Assembly: GCA_963680875.1 (NCBI GenBank)
Contig: OY804585.1
Location: forward strand, 48,593,085-48,657,084
Length of the DNA stretch: 64,000 nt
Source: Bathymodiolus brooksi
Taxonomy: Eukaryota > Mollusca > Bivalvia > Mytilida > Modiolidae
Reading direction: 5' to 3'
The notes under the pieces were generated by a model, which had not been told where the DNA came from, searched no databases, and saw only the letters and a list, made by a program, of their open reading frames with translations. The position numbers and the translations under genes are program-made. Each line of letters opens with the position of its first letter. Position 1 is the stretch's first letter. This document shows, in pieces, positions 1 to 9,706 of this stretch.

Positions 1-59
1 GATACTAGTAGAAAGTTAGTATTAGTATCTATGATTGGTAGGTCGTTCCTCGCTATATT
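1..59 (+). repeat. 59-bp monomer subtype (GATTGG)
   Basis: This subtype has two Ts rather than three before GGTAGG (positions 35-39), which shortens the monomer to 59 bp. It is the main cause of the 256 net one-base losses. This copy also has C at position 29 (TCTAT). The TCTAT-GATTGG combination opens the HOR copies that start at 1, 1431, 2502, 3813, 4945 and 6256. A second kind of 60-mer carries GATTGGG instead of GATTTGG. Confidence 0.95.
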
Positions 60-356
60 GATACTAGTAGAAAGTTAGTATTAGTATTTATGATTGGTAG
101 GTCGTTCCTCGCTATATAGATATCAGTAGAAAGTTAGTATTAGTATTTATGATTTGGTAGGTCGTTCCTCGCTATATTGATACTAGTAGAAGGTTAGTAT
201 TAGTATTTATGATTGGTAGGTCGTTCCTTGCTATATTGATACTAGTAGAAAGTTAGTATTAGTATTTATGATTGGTAGGTCGCTCCTCGCTATATTGATA
301 CTAATAGAAAGTTAGTATTAATATCTATGATTTGGTAGGTCGTTCCTCGCTATATT

Positions 357-416
357 GATACTAGTAGAAAGTTAGTATTAGTATTTATGATTTGGTAGGT
401 CGTTCCTCGCTATATT
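357..416 (+). repeat. Reference 60-bp monomer (T3, TTTAT, CTCGC subtype)
   Basis: This copy matches the commonest base at every position I compared and serves as the coordinate frame for monomer positions 1-60 in this annotation. Landmarks are TACTAGTA at 3-10, GAAAG at 11-15, tandem TAGTAT at 17-22 and 23-28, ATGATTTGG at 31-39, TAGGTCGTTCC at 40-50 and TCGCTATATT at 51-60. Positions 1-36 are AT-rich, whereas 38-54 are about 65% GC and hold two CpGs (45-46 and 52-53). The two adjoining TTAGTA hexamers (16-21 and 22-27), with CTAGTA at 5-10, suggest that part of the monomer grew from a six-base motif. That origin is inference. Confidence 0.95.
358..378. other. Dyad and SpeI palindrome in each monomer
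   Basis: Shown here in the reference monomer (positions 2-22). ATACTA at 2-7 is the reverse complement of TAGTAT at 17-22, leaving a 9-base loop, and also of the second TAGTAT at 23-28. Within it, TACTAGTA (3-10) is a perfect 8-base palindrome containing the SpeI site ACTAGT. The motif is present in most monomers. It is lost in subtypes reading AATAGT, ACTAAT, ACCAGT, ATTAGT or ACTATT at this place. Short dyads are a reported feature of some centromeric satellites that lack a CENP-B box. Whether this one extrudes or binds anything is unknown. Confidence 0.8.
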
Positions 417-655
417 GATACTAGTAGAAAGTTAGTATTAGTATTTATGATTTGGTAGGTCGTTCCTCGCTATATTGATACTAGTAGAAAGTTAGTATTA
501 GTATTTATGATTTGGTAGGTCGTACCTCGCTATATTGATACTAGTAGAAAGTTAGTATTAGTATTTATGATTGGTAGGTCGTTCCAAGCTATATTGATAC
601 TAGTAGAAAGTTAGTATTAGTATTTATGATTTGGTAGGTCGTTCCTCGCTATATT

Positions 656-714
656 GATACTAGTAGAAAGTTAGTATTATATTTATGATTGGGTAGGTCG
701 CTCCTCGCTATATT
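656..714 (+). repeat. 59-bp monomer with internal deletion (TTATATTTA, GATTGGG)
   Basis: One base is missing at position 25 (TATTATATTTA instead of TATTAGTATTTA), and the T/G tract reads GATTGGG. It is followed directly by the GTTGG/GCTCC subtype at 715-773. This ordered pair recurs, for example near 1990, 3060, 4490, 5500, 9625, 17150, 20795 and 23470, so it marks equivalent HOR positions. A sister form reading TTATGTTTA occurs at 12611, 15121 and 15658. Confidence 0.9.
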
Positions 715-773
715 GATACTAGTAGAAAGTTGGTATTAGTATCTATGATTGGTAGGTCGCTCCTCGCTATATT
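715..773 (+). repeat. GTTGG / CGCTCC monomer subtype
   Basis: This 59-mer combines G at position 18 (AGTTGGTATT), TCTAT, GATTGG and CGCTCC (T to C at position 47). The combination is inherited as a block and is one of the clearest HOR markers. GTTGGTATT starts at 729, 2040, 3111, 4542, 5554, 8062, 9674, 11049, 13559, 17199, 20841, 22457, 25148, 35390, 38258, 41126, 43576, 48536, 50212, 58218 and 59355, and at further sites. The spacings give the HOR periods used elsewhere in this annotation. Confidence 0.92.
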
Positions 774-833
774 GATACTAGTAGAAAGTTAGTATTAGTA
801 TTTATGATTTGGTAGGTCATTCCAAGCTATATT

Positions 834-893
834 GATACTAGTAGAAAGTTAGTATTAATATCTATGATTTGGTAGGTCGTTCCTCGCTATATT
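834..893 (+). repeat. AATATC monomer subtype
   Basis: This monomer has A at position 25 together with C at 29 (ATTAATATCTATG). The two changes are nearly always linked; rare exceptions read AATATT, as near 9267, 29647 and 33180. It usually sits between two CCAAGC monomers or after a CTCGC one. The upstream neighbour (774-833) carries GGTCATTCC, a G to A change in the first CpG. Confidence 0.9.
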
Positions 894-953
894 GATACTA
901 GTAGAAAGTTAGTATTAGTATTTATGATTTGGTAGGTCGTTCCAAGCTATATT
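894..953 (+). repeat. CCAAGC monomer subtype
   Basis: Positions 51-52 read AA instead of TC, giving TTCCAAGC instead of TTCCTCGC. The double change removes the second CpG. It is very common across the window, and single-step intermediates (CCTAGC, CCATGC, CTAAGC) are also present. It is often followed by a monomer starting GAAACT instead of GATACT, another linked variant. Confidence 0.92.
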
Positions 954-1430
954 GATACTAGTAGAAAGTTAGTATTAGTATCTATGATTTGGTAGGTCGT
1001 TCCTAGCTATATTGAAACTAGTAGAAAGTTAGTATTAGTATTTATGATTGGTAGGTCGTTCCTCGCTATATTGATACTAGTAGAAAGTTAGTATTAGTAT
1101 TTATGATTGGTAGGTCGTTCCTCGCTATATTGATACTAGTAGAAAGTTAGTATTAGTATTTATGATTTGGTAGGTCGTTCCTCGCTATATTGATACTAGT
1201 AGAAAGTTAGTATTAGTATTTATGATTGGGTAGGTCGTTCCATGCTATATTGATACTAGTAGAAAGTTAGTATTAGTATTTATGATTGGTAGGTTGTTCC
1301 TCGCTATATTGATACTAGTAGAAAGTTAGTATTAGTATCTATGATTTGGTAGGTCGTTCCTCTCTATATTGATACTAGTAGAAAGTTAGTATTAGTATTT
1401 ATGATTTGGTAGGTCGCTCCTCGCTATATT

Positions 1431-2501
1431 GATACTAGTAGAAAGTTAGTATTAGTATCTATGATTGGTAGGTCGTTCCTCGCTATATTGATACTAGTAG
1501 AAAGTTAGTATTAGTATTTATGATTGGTAGGTCGTTCCTCGCTATATTGATACCAGTAGAAAGTTAGTATTAGTATTTATGATTTGGTAGGTCGTTCCTT
1601 GCTATATTGATACTAGTAGAAAGTTAGTATTAGTATTTATGATTGGTAGGTCGCTCCCCGCTATATTGATACTAATAGAAAGTTAGTATTAATATCTATG
1701 ATTTGGTAGGTCGTTCCTCGCTATATTGATACTAGTAGAAAGTTAGTATTAGTATTTATGATTTGGTAGGTCGTTCCTCGCTATATTGATACTAGTAGAA
1801 AGTTAGTATTAGTATTTATGATTTGGTAGGTCGTTCCTCGCTATATTGATACTAGTAGAAAGTTAGTATTAGTATTTATGATTGGTAGGTCGTTCCAAGC
1901 TATATTGATACTAGTAGAAAGTTAGTATTAGTATTTATGATTTGGTAGGTCGTTCCTCGCTATATTGATACTAGTAGAAAGTTAGTATTATATTAATGAT
2001 TGGGTAGGTCGCTCCTCGCTATATTGATACTAGTAGAAAGTTGGTATTAGTATCTATGATTGGTAGGTCGCTCCTCGCTATATTGATACTAGTAGAAAGT
2101 TAGTTTTAGTATTTATGATTGGTAGGTCGTTCCTCGCTATATTGATACTAGTAGAAAGTTAGTATTAGTATTTATGATTGGTAGGTCGTTCCTCGCTATA
2201 TTGATACTAGTAGAAAGTTAGTATTAGTATTTATGATTTGGTAGGTCGTTCCTCGCTATATTGATACTAGTAGAAAGTTAGTATTAGTATTTATGATTGG
2301 GTAGGTCGTTCCATGCTATATTGATACTAGTAGAAAGTTAGTATTAGTATTTATGATTGGTAGGTTGTTCCTCGCTATATTGATACTAGTAGAAAGTTAG
2401 TATTAGTATCTATGATTTGGTAGGTCGTTCCTCTCTATATTGATACTAGTAGAAAGTTAGTATTAGTATTTATGATTTGGTAGGTCGCTCCTCGCTATAT
2501 T
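1431..2501 (+). repeat. HOR copy 2, region I (18 monomers)
   Basis: The span is 1,071 bp (18 monomers). Relative to copy 1 it has lost one monomer near 1549-1608, and further monomers between the GTTGG marker (2040) and CCATGC (about 2310), where copy 1 has the CCAAGC/AATATC/GAAACT run. GGTTGTTCC lies at 2363, exactly 1,071 bp after the copy 1 marker. Confidence 0.85.
1549..1608 (+). repeat. Chimeric monomer (ATACCAG front, CCTTGC back)
   Basis: The front half (ATACCAG...GATTTGG) is that of the monomer at 3931-3990. The back half (TTCCTTGC) is that of the next monomer, at 3991-4049. In this copy the two have merged into one 60-mer, so the three-monomer block of copies 1 and 4 has become two. 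The exchange point lies between monomer positions 38 and 51. Confidence 0.82.
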
Positions 2502-3812
2502 GATACTAGTAGAAAGTTAGTATTAGTATCTATGATTGGTAGGTCGTTCCTCGCTATATTGATACTAGTAGAAAGTTAGTATTAGTATTTGTGATTGGTA
2601 GGTCGTTCCTCGCTATATTGATACCAGTAGAAAGTTAGTATTAGTATTTATGATTGGTAGGTCGCTCCTCGCTATATTGATACTAATAGAAAGTTAGTAT
2701 TAATATCTATGATTTGGTAGGTCGTTCCTCGCTATATTGATACTAGTAGAAAGTTAGTATTAGTATTTATGATTTGGTAGGTCGTTCCTCGCTATATTGA
2801 TACTAGTAGAAAGTTAGTATTAGTATTTATGATTTGGTAGTTCGTTCCTCGCTATATTGATACTAGTAGAAAGTTAGTATTAGTATTTATGATTTGGTAG
2901 GTCGTTCCTCGCTATATTGATACTAGTAGAAAGTTAGTATTAGTATTTATGATTGGTAGTTCGTTCCAAGCTATATTGATACTAGTAGAAAGTTAGTATT
3001 AGTATTTATGATTTGGTAGTTCGTTCCTCGCTATATTGATACTAGTAGAAAGTTAGTATTATATTTATGATTGGGTAGGTCGCTCCTCGCTATATTGATA
3101 CTAGTAGAAAGTTGGTATTAGTATCTATGATTGGTAGGTCGCTCCTCGCTATATTGATACTAGTAGAAAGTTAGTATTAGTATTTATGATTTGGTAGGTC
3201 GTTCCAAGCTATATTGATACTAGTAGAAAGTTAGTATTAATATCTATGATTTGGTAGGTCGTTCCTCGCTATATTGATACTAGTAGAAAGTTAGTATTAG
3301 TATTTATGATTTGGTAGGTCGTTCCAAGCTATATTGATACTAGTAGAAAGTTAGTATTAGTATCTATGATTTGGTAGGTCGTTCTAAGCTATATTGAAAC
3401 TAGTAGAAAGTTAGTATTAGTATTTATGATTGGTAGGTCGTTCCTCGCTATATTGATACTAGTAAAAAGTTAGTATTAGTATTTATGATTGGTAGGTCGT
3501 TCCTCGCTATATTGATACTAGTAGAAAGTTAGTATTAGTATTTATGATTTGGTAGGTCGTTCCTCGCTATATTGATACTAGTAGAAAGTTAGTATTAGTA
3601 TCTATGATTGGGTAGGTCGTTCCATGCTATATTGATACTAGTAGAAAGTTAGTATTAGTATTTATGATTGGTAGGTTGTTCCTCGCTATATTGATACTAG
3701 TAGAAAGTTAATATTAGTATCTATGATTTGGTAGGTCGTTCCTCTCTATATTGATACTAGTAGAAAGTTAGTATTAGTATTTATGATTTGGTAGGTCGCT
3801 CCTCGCTATATT
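2502..3812 (+). repeat. HOR copy 3, region I (22 monomers)
   Basis: The span is 1,311 bp (22 monomers). It has a single monomer (2620-2678) where copy 1 has three. It keeps the CCAAGC/AATATC/GAAACT run that copy 2 lacks, and carries GGTTGTTCC at 3674. Private variants include TTTGTGATT at 2588 and GTAGTTCG near 2838. Both reappear exactly 2,443 bp downstream, so this copy is the partner of 4945-6255. Confidence 0.85.
2620..2678 (+). repeat. Chimeric monomer (ATACCAG front, GATTGG-CGCTCC back)
   Basis: This single 59-mer stands where copies 1 and 4 have three monomers. Its front is the ATACCAG type, and its back is the GATTGG-CGCTCC type that normally precedes the ACTAAT monomer. The exchange point lies between about positions 6 and 36. 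The same fusion at about 5063 was carried by the 2,443-bp duplication. Confidence 0.82.
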
Positions 3813-4944
3813 GATACTAGTAGAAAGTTAGTATTAGTATCTATGATTGGTAGGTCGTTCCTCGCTATATTGATACTAGTAGAAAGTTAGTATTAGTATT
3901 TATGATTGGTAGGTCGTTCCTCGCTATATTGATACCAGTAGAAAGTTAGTATTAGTATTTATAATTTGGTAGGTCGTTCCTCGCTATATTGATACTAGTA
4001 GAAGGTTAGTATTAGTATTTATGATTGGTAGGTCGTTCCTTGCTATATTGATACTAGTAGAAAGTTAGTATTAGTATTTATGATTGGTAGGTCGCTCCTC
4101 GCTATATTGATACTAATAGAAAGTTAGTATTAATATCTATGATTTGGTAGGTCGTTCCTCGCTATATTGATACCAGTAGAAAGTTAGTATTAGTATTTAT
4201 GATTTGGTAGGTCGTTCCTCGCTATATTGATACTAGTAGAAAGTTAGTATTAGTATTTATGATTTGGTAGGTCGTTCCTCGCTATATTGATACTAGTAGA
4301 AAGTTAGTATTAGTATTTATGATTTGGTAGGTCGTTCCTCGCTATATTGATACTAGTAGAAAGTTAGTATTAGTATTTATGATTGGTAGGTCGTTCCAAG
4401 CTATATTGATACTAGTAGAAAGTTAGTATTAGTATTTATGATTTGGTAGGTCGTTCCTCGCTATATTGATACTAGTAGAAAGTTAGTATTATATTTATGA
4501 TTTGGGTAGGTCGCTCCTCGCTATATTGATACTAGTAGAAAGTTGGTATTAGTATCTATGATTGGTAGGTCGCTCCTCGCTATATTGATACTAGTAGAAA
4601 GTTAGTATTAGTATTTATGATTTGGTAGGTCGTTCCAAGCTATATTGATACTAGTAGAAAGTTAGTATTAATATCTATGATTTGGTAGGTCGTTTTTCGC
4701 TATATTGATACTAGTAGAAAGTTAGTATTAGTATTTATGATTTGGTAGGTCGTTCCAAGCTATATTGATACTAGTAGAAAGTTAGTATTAGTATCTATGA
4801 TTTGGTAGGTCGTTCTAAGCTATATTGAAACTAGTAGAAAGTTAGTTTTAGTATTAATGATTGGTAGGTCGTTCCTCGCTATATTGATACTAGTAGAAAG
4901 TTAGTATTAGTATTTATGATTGGTAGGTCGTTCCTCGCTATATT
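3813..4944 (+). repeat. HOR copy 4, region I (19 monomers)
   Basis: The span is 1,132 bp (19 monomers). It retains the full three-monomer block (3931-4108) and carries CGTTTTTCGC near 4690 and TTAGTTTTAGTATTAATG near 4845. It lacks the CCATGC, GGTTGTTCC and TCTCTATATT monomers at its right end, which points to a deletion just before 4945. Confidence 0.82.
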
Positions 4945-6255
4945 GATACTAGTAGAAAGTTAGTATTAGTATCTATGATTGGTAGGTCGTTCCTCGCTAT
5001 ATTGATACTAGTAGAAAGTTAGTATTAGTATTTGTGATTGGTAGGTCGTTCCTCGCTATATTGATACCAGTAGAAAGTTAGTATTAGTATTTATGATTGG
5101 TAGGTCGCTCCTCGCTATATTGATACTAATAGAAAGTTAGTATTAATATCTATGATTTGGTAGGTCGTTCCTCGCTATATTGATACTAGTAGAAAGTTAG
5201 TATTAGTATTTATGATTTGGTAGGTCGTTCCTCGCTATATTGATACTAGTAGAAAGTTAGTATTATTATTTATGATTTGGTAGTTCGTTCCTCGCTATAT
5301 TGATACTAGTAGAAAGTTAGTATTAGTATTTATGATTTGGTAGGTCGTTCCTCGCTATATTGATACTAGTAGAAAGTTAGTATTAGTATTTATGATTGGT
5401 AGTTCGTTCCAAGCTATATTGATACTAGTAGAAAGTTAGTATTAGTATTTATGATTTGGTAGTTCGTTCCTCGCTATATTGATACTAGTAGAAAGTTAGT
5501 ATTATATTTATGATTGGGTAGGTCGCTCCTCGCTATATTGATACTAGTAGAAAGTTGGTATTAGTATCTATGATTGGTAGGTCGCTCCTCGCTATATTGA
5601 TACTAGTAGAAAGTTAGTATTAGTATTTATGATTTGGTAGGTCGTTCCAAGCTATATTGATACTAGTAGAAAGTTAGTATTAATATCTATGATTTGGTAG
5701 GTCGTTCCTCGCTATATTGATACTAGTAGAAAGTTAGTATTAGTATTTATGATTTGGTAGGTCGTTCCAAGCTATATTGATACTAGTAGAAAGTTAGTAT
5801 TAGTATCTATGATTTGGTAGGTCGTTCTAAGCTATATTGAAACTAGTAGAAAGTTAGTATTAGTATTTATGATTGGTAGGTCGTTCCTCGCTATATTGAT
5901 ACTAGTAGAAAGTTAGTATTAGTATTTATGATTGGTAGGTCGTTCCTCGCTATATTGATACTAGTAGAAAGTTAGTATTAGTATTTATGATTTGGTAGGT
6001 CGTTCCTCGCTATATTGATACTAGTAGAAAGTTAGTATTAGTATTTATGATTGGGTAGGTCGTTCCATGCTATATTGATACTAGTAGAAAGTTAGTATTA
6101 GTATTTATGATTGGTAGGTTGTTCCTCGCTATATTGATACTAGTAGAAAGTTAATATTAGTATCTATGATTTGGTAGGTCGTTCCTCTCTATATTGATAC
6201 TAGTAGAAAGTTAGTATTAGTATTTATGATTTGGTAGGTCGCTCCTCGCTATATT
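4945..6255 (+). repeat. HOR copy 5, region I (22 monomers, twin of copy 3)
   Basis: The span is 1,311 bp, offset by 2,443 bp from copy 3 and sharing its private markers (TTTGTGATT at 5031, GTAGTTCG near 5283, GGTTGTTCC at 6117, TCTCTATATT at 6185). Differences are few, for example ATTATTATT near 5267 for ATTAGTATT. The match continues on both sides, about 2510-4300 against 4953-6743, so the duplicated block spans two HOR copies. Confidence 0.85.
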
Positions 6256-6719
6256 GATACTAGTAGAAAGTTAGTATTAGTATCTATGATTGGTAGGTCG
6301 TTCCTTGCTATATTGATACTAGTAGAAAGTTAGTATTAGTATTTATGATTGGTAGGTCGTTCCTCGCTATATTGATACCAGTAGAAAGTTAGTATTAGTA
6401 TTTATGATTTGGTAGGTCGTTCCTCGCTATATTGATACTAGTAGAAGGTTAGTATTAGTATTTATGATTGGTAGGTCGTTCCTTGCTATATTGATACTAG
6501 TAGAAAGTTAGTATTAGTATTTATGATTGGTAGGTCGCTCCTCGCTATATTGATACTAATAGAAAGTTAGTATTAATATCTATGATTTGGTAGGTCGTTC
6601 CTCGCTATATTGATACCAGTAGAAAGTTAGTATTAGTATTTATGATTTGGTAGGTCGTTCCTCGCTATATTGATACTAGTAGAAAGTTAGTATTAGTATT
6701 TATGATTTGGTAGGTCGTT

Positions 6720-9090
6720 CCTCGCTATATTGATACTAGTAGAAAGTTAGTATTAGTATTTATGATTTGGTAGGTCGTTCCAAGCTATATTGATACTAGT
6801 AGAAAGTTAGTATTAATATCTATGATTTGGTAGGTCGTTTTTCGCTATATTGATACTAGTAGAAAGTTAGTATTAGTATTTATGATTTGGTAGGTCGTTC
6901 CAAGCTATATTGATACTAGTAGAAAGTTAGTATTAGTATCTATGATTTGGTAGGTCGTTCTAAGCTATATTGAAACTAGTAGAAAGTTAGTTTTAGTATT
7001 AATGATTGGTAGGTCGTTCCTCGCTATATTGATACTAGTAGAAAGTTAGTATTAGTATTTATGATTGGTAGGTCGTTCCTCGCTATATTGATACTAGTAG
7101 AAAGTTAGTATTAGTATTTATGATTTGGTAGGTCGTTCCTCGCTATATTGATACTAGTAGAAAGTTAGTATTAGTATTTATGATTGGGTAGGTCGTTCCA
7201 TGCTACATTGATACTAGTAGAAAGTTAGTATTAGTATTTATGATTGGTAGGTTGTTCCTCGCTATATTGATACTAGTAGAAAGTTAATATTAGTATCTAT
7301 GATTTGGTAGGTCGTTCCTCGCTATATTGATACTAGTAAAAAGTTAGTATTAGTATATATGATTTGGTAGGTCGTTCCTCGCTATATTGATACTAGTAGA
7401 AAGTTAGCATTAGTATCTATGATTGGGTAGGTCGTTCCTCGCTATATTGATACTAGTAGAAAGTTAGTATTAGTATTTATGATTTGGTAGGTCGTTCCAA
7501 GCTATATTGAAACTAGTAGAAAGTTAGAATTAGTATCTATGATTTTGTAGGTCGTTCTTCGCTATATTGATACTAGTAGAAAGTTAGTATTAGTATTTAT
7601 GATTTGGTAGGTCGTTCCTCGCTATATTGATACTAGTAGAAAGTTAGTATTAATATCTATGATTTGGTAGGTCGTTCCTCGCTATATTGATACTAGTAGA
7701 AAGTTAGTATTAGTATTTATGATTTGATAGGTCGTTCCTCGCTATATTGATACTAGTAGAAAGTTAGTATTAATATCTATGATTTGGTAGGTCGTTCCAA
7801 GCTATATTGATACTAGTAGAAAGTTAGTATTAGTATTTATGATTTGGCAGGTCGTTCCTCGCTATATTGATACTAGTAGAAAGTTAGTATTAGTATTTAT
7901 GATTTGGTAGGTCGTTCCTCGCTATATTGAAACTAGTAGGAAGTTAGTATTAGTATTTATGATTGGTAGGTCGTTCCAAGCTATATTGATACTAGTAGAA
8001 AGTTAGTATTAGTATTTATGATTTGGTAGGTCGTTCCTCGCTATATTGATACTAGTAGAAAGTTGGTATTAGTATCTATGATTGGTAGGTCGCTCCTCGC
8101 TATATTGATACTAGTAGAAAGTTAGTATTAGTATTTATGATTTGGTAGGTCGTTCCAAGCTATATTGATACTAGTAGAAAGTTAGTATTAATATCTATGA
8201 TTTGGTAGGTCGTTCCTCGCTATATTGATACTAGTAGAAAGTTAGTATTAGTATTTATGATTTGGTAGGTCGTTCCAAGCTATATTGATACTAGTAGAAA
8301 GTTAGTATTAGTATCTATGATTTGGTAGGTCGTTCCTAGCTATATTGAAACTAGTAGAAAGTTAGTATTAGTATTTATGATTGGTAGGTCGTTCCTCGCT
8401 ATATTGATACTAGTATATAATTAGTATTAGTATTTATGATTGGTAGGTCGTTCCTCGCTATATTGATACTATTAGAAAGTTAGTATTAGTATTTATGATT
8501 TGGTAGGTCGTTCCTCGCTATATTGATACTAGTAGAAAGTTAGTATTAGTATTTATGATTGGGTAGGTCGTTCCATGCTATATTGATACTAGTAGAAAGT
8601 TAGTATTAGTATTTATGATTGGTAGGTTGTTCCTCGCTATATTGATACTAGTAGAAAGTTAGTATTAGTATCTATGATTTGGTAGGTCGTTCCAAGCTAT
8701 ATTGATAATAGTAAAAAGTTAGTATTAGTATTGATGATTTGGTAGGTCGTTCCTCGCTATATTGATACTAGTAGAAAGTTAGCATTAGTATCTATGATTG
8801 GGTAGGTCGTTCCTCGCTATATTGATACTAGTAGAAAGTTAGTATTAGTATTTATGATTTGGTAGGTCGTTCCAAGCTATATTGAAACTAGTAGAAAGTT
8901 AGAATTAGTATCTATGATTTTGTAGGTCGTTCCTCGCTATATTGATGCTAGTAGAAAGTTAGTATTAGTATTTATGATTTGGTAGGTCGTTCCTCGCTAT
9001 ATTGATACTAGTAGAAAGTTAGTATTAATATCTATGATTTGGTAGGTCGTTCCTCGCTATATTGATACTAGTAGAAAGTTAGTATTAGTA
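6720..9090 (+). repeat. 2,987-bp duplication, left copy
   Basis: This segment matches about 9707-12077 at an offset of 2,987 bp (50 monomers less 13 bases). Shared markers are CGTTTTTCGC (about 6835 and 9822), TTAGTTTTAGTATTAATG, GGTTGTTCC (7250 and 10237; 8625 and 11612), GATTTGATAGG (7721 and 10708) and the unusual TATATAATTA monomer (8414 and 11401). Single-base differences include C7206 against T10193, A8777 against T11764 and C8873 against G11860. Edges are estimated to within about one monomer. Confidence 0.85.
8406..8464 (+). repeat. TATATAATTA variant monomer
   Basis: In this 59-mer AGTAGAAAGTTAGT is replaced by AGTATATAATTAGT, a cluster of changes at positions 11-15. Such a cluster is unlikely to arise twice, so its three copies (at 8414, 11401 and 13911) mark shared descent. 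Their spacings are 2,987 and 2,510 bp. Confidence 0.93.
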
Positions 9091-9706
9091 TTTATGATTT
9101 GGTAGGTCGTTCCTCGCTATATTGATACTAGTAGAAAGTTAGTATTAGTATTTATGATTGGTAGGTCGTTCCTTGCTATATTGATACTAGTAGAAAGTTA
9201 GTATTAGTATTTATGATTGGTAGGTCGCTCCTCGCTATATTGATACTAATAGAAAGTTAGTATTAATATTTATGATTTGGTAGGTCGTTCCTCGCTATAT
9301 TGATACCAGTAGAAAGTTAGTATTAGTATTTATGATTTGGTAGGTCGTTCCTCGCTATATTGATACTAGTAGAAAGTTAGTATTAGTATTTATGATTTGG
9401 TAGGTCGTTCCTCGCTATATTGATACTAGTAGAAAGTTAGTATTAGTATTTATGATTTGGTAGGTCGTTCCTCGCTATATTGATACTAGTAGAAAGTTAG
9501 TATTAGTATTTATGATTGGTAGGTCGTTCCAAGCTATATTGATACTAGTAGAAAGTTAGTATTAGTATTTATGATTTGGTAGGTCGTTCCTCGCTATATT
9601 GATACTAGTAGAAAGTTAGTATTATATTTATGATTGGGTAGGTCGCTCCTCGCTATATTGATACTAGTAGAAAGTTGGTATTAGTATCTATGATTGGTAG
9701 GTCGCT

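Larger units (their letters stand above)
1..1430 (+). repeat. HOR copy 1, region I (24 monomers)
   Basis: The span is 1,430 bp, equal to 24 monomers of which a net ten are one base short. It begins with the TCTAT-GATTGG monomer, and the next copy starts the same way at 1431. Markers in order include a three-monomer block at 119-296, AATATC at 297 onward, TTATATTTA at 656, GTTGG at 729, AATATC at 834, GAAACT near 1014, CCATGC near 1240, GGTTGTTCC at 1292 and TCTCTATATT near 1360. It is the longest of the region I copies together with the later 22-monomer ones. Whether the first base is a true HOR boundary cannot be known, because the window begins there. Confidence 0.85.

Noticed and set aside
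371..377. TACTAAC on the minus strand in each monomer, matching the yeast intron branch-point sequence
   Set aside because: A seven-base match within a fixed repeat is expected by chance. No splice sites or coding sequence accompany it.
357..416. CENP-B box in the monomer
   Set aside because: The GTCGTTCCTCG block has some resemblance, but the required core of TTCG, then A, then CGGG at fixed spacing is absent on both strands.
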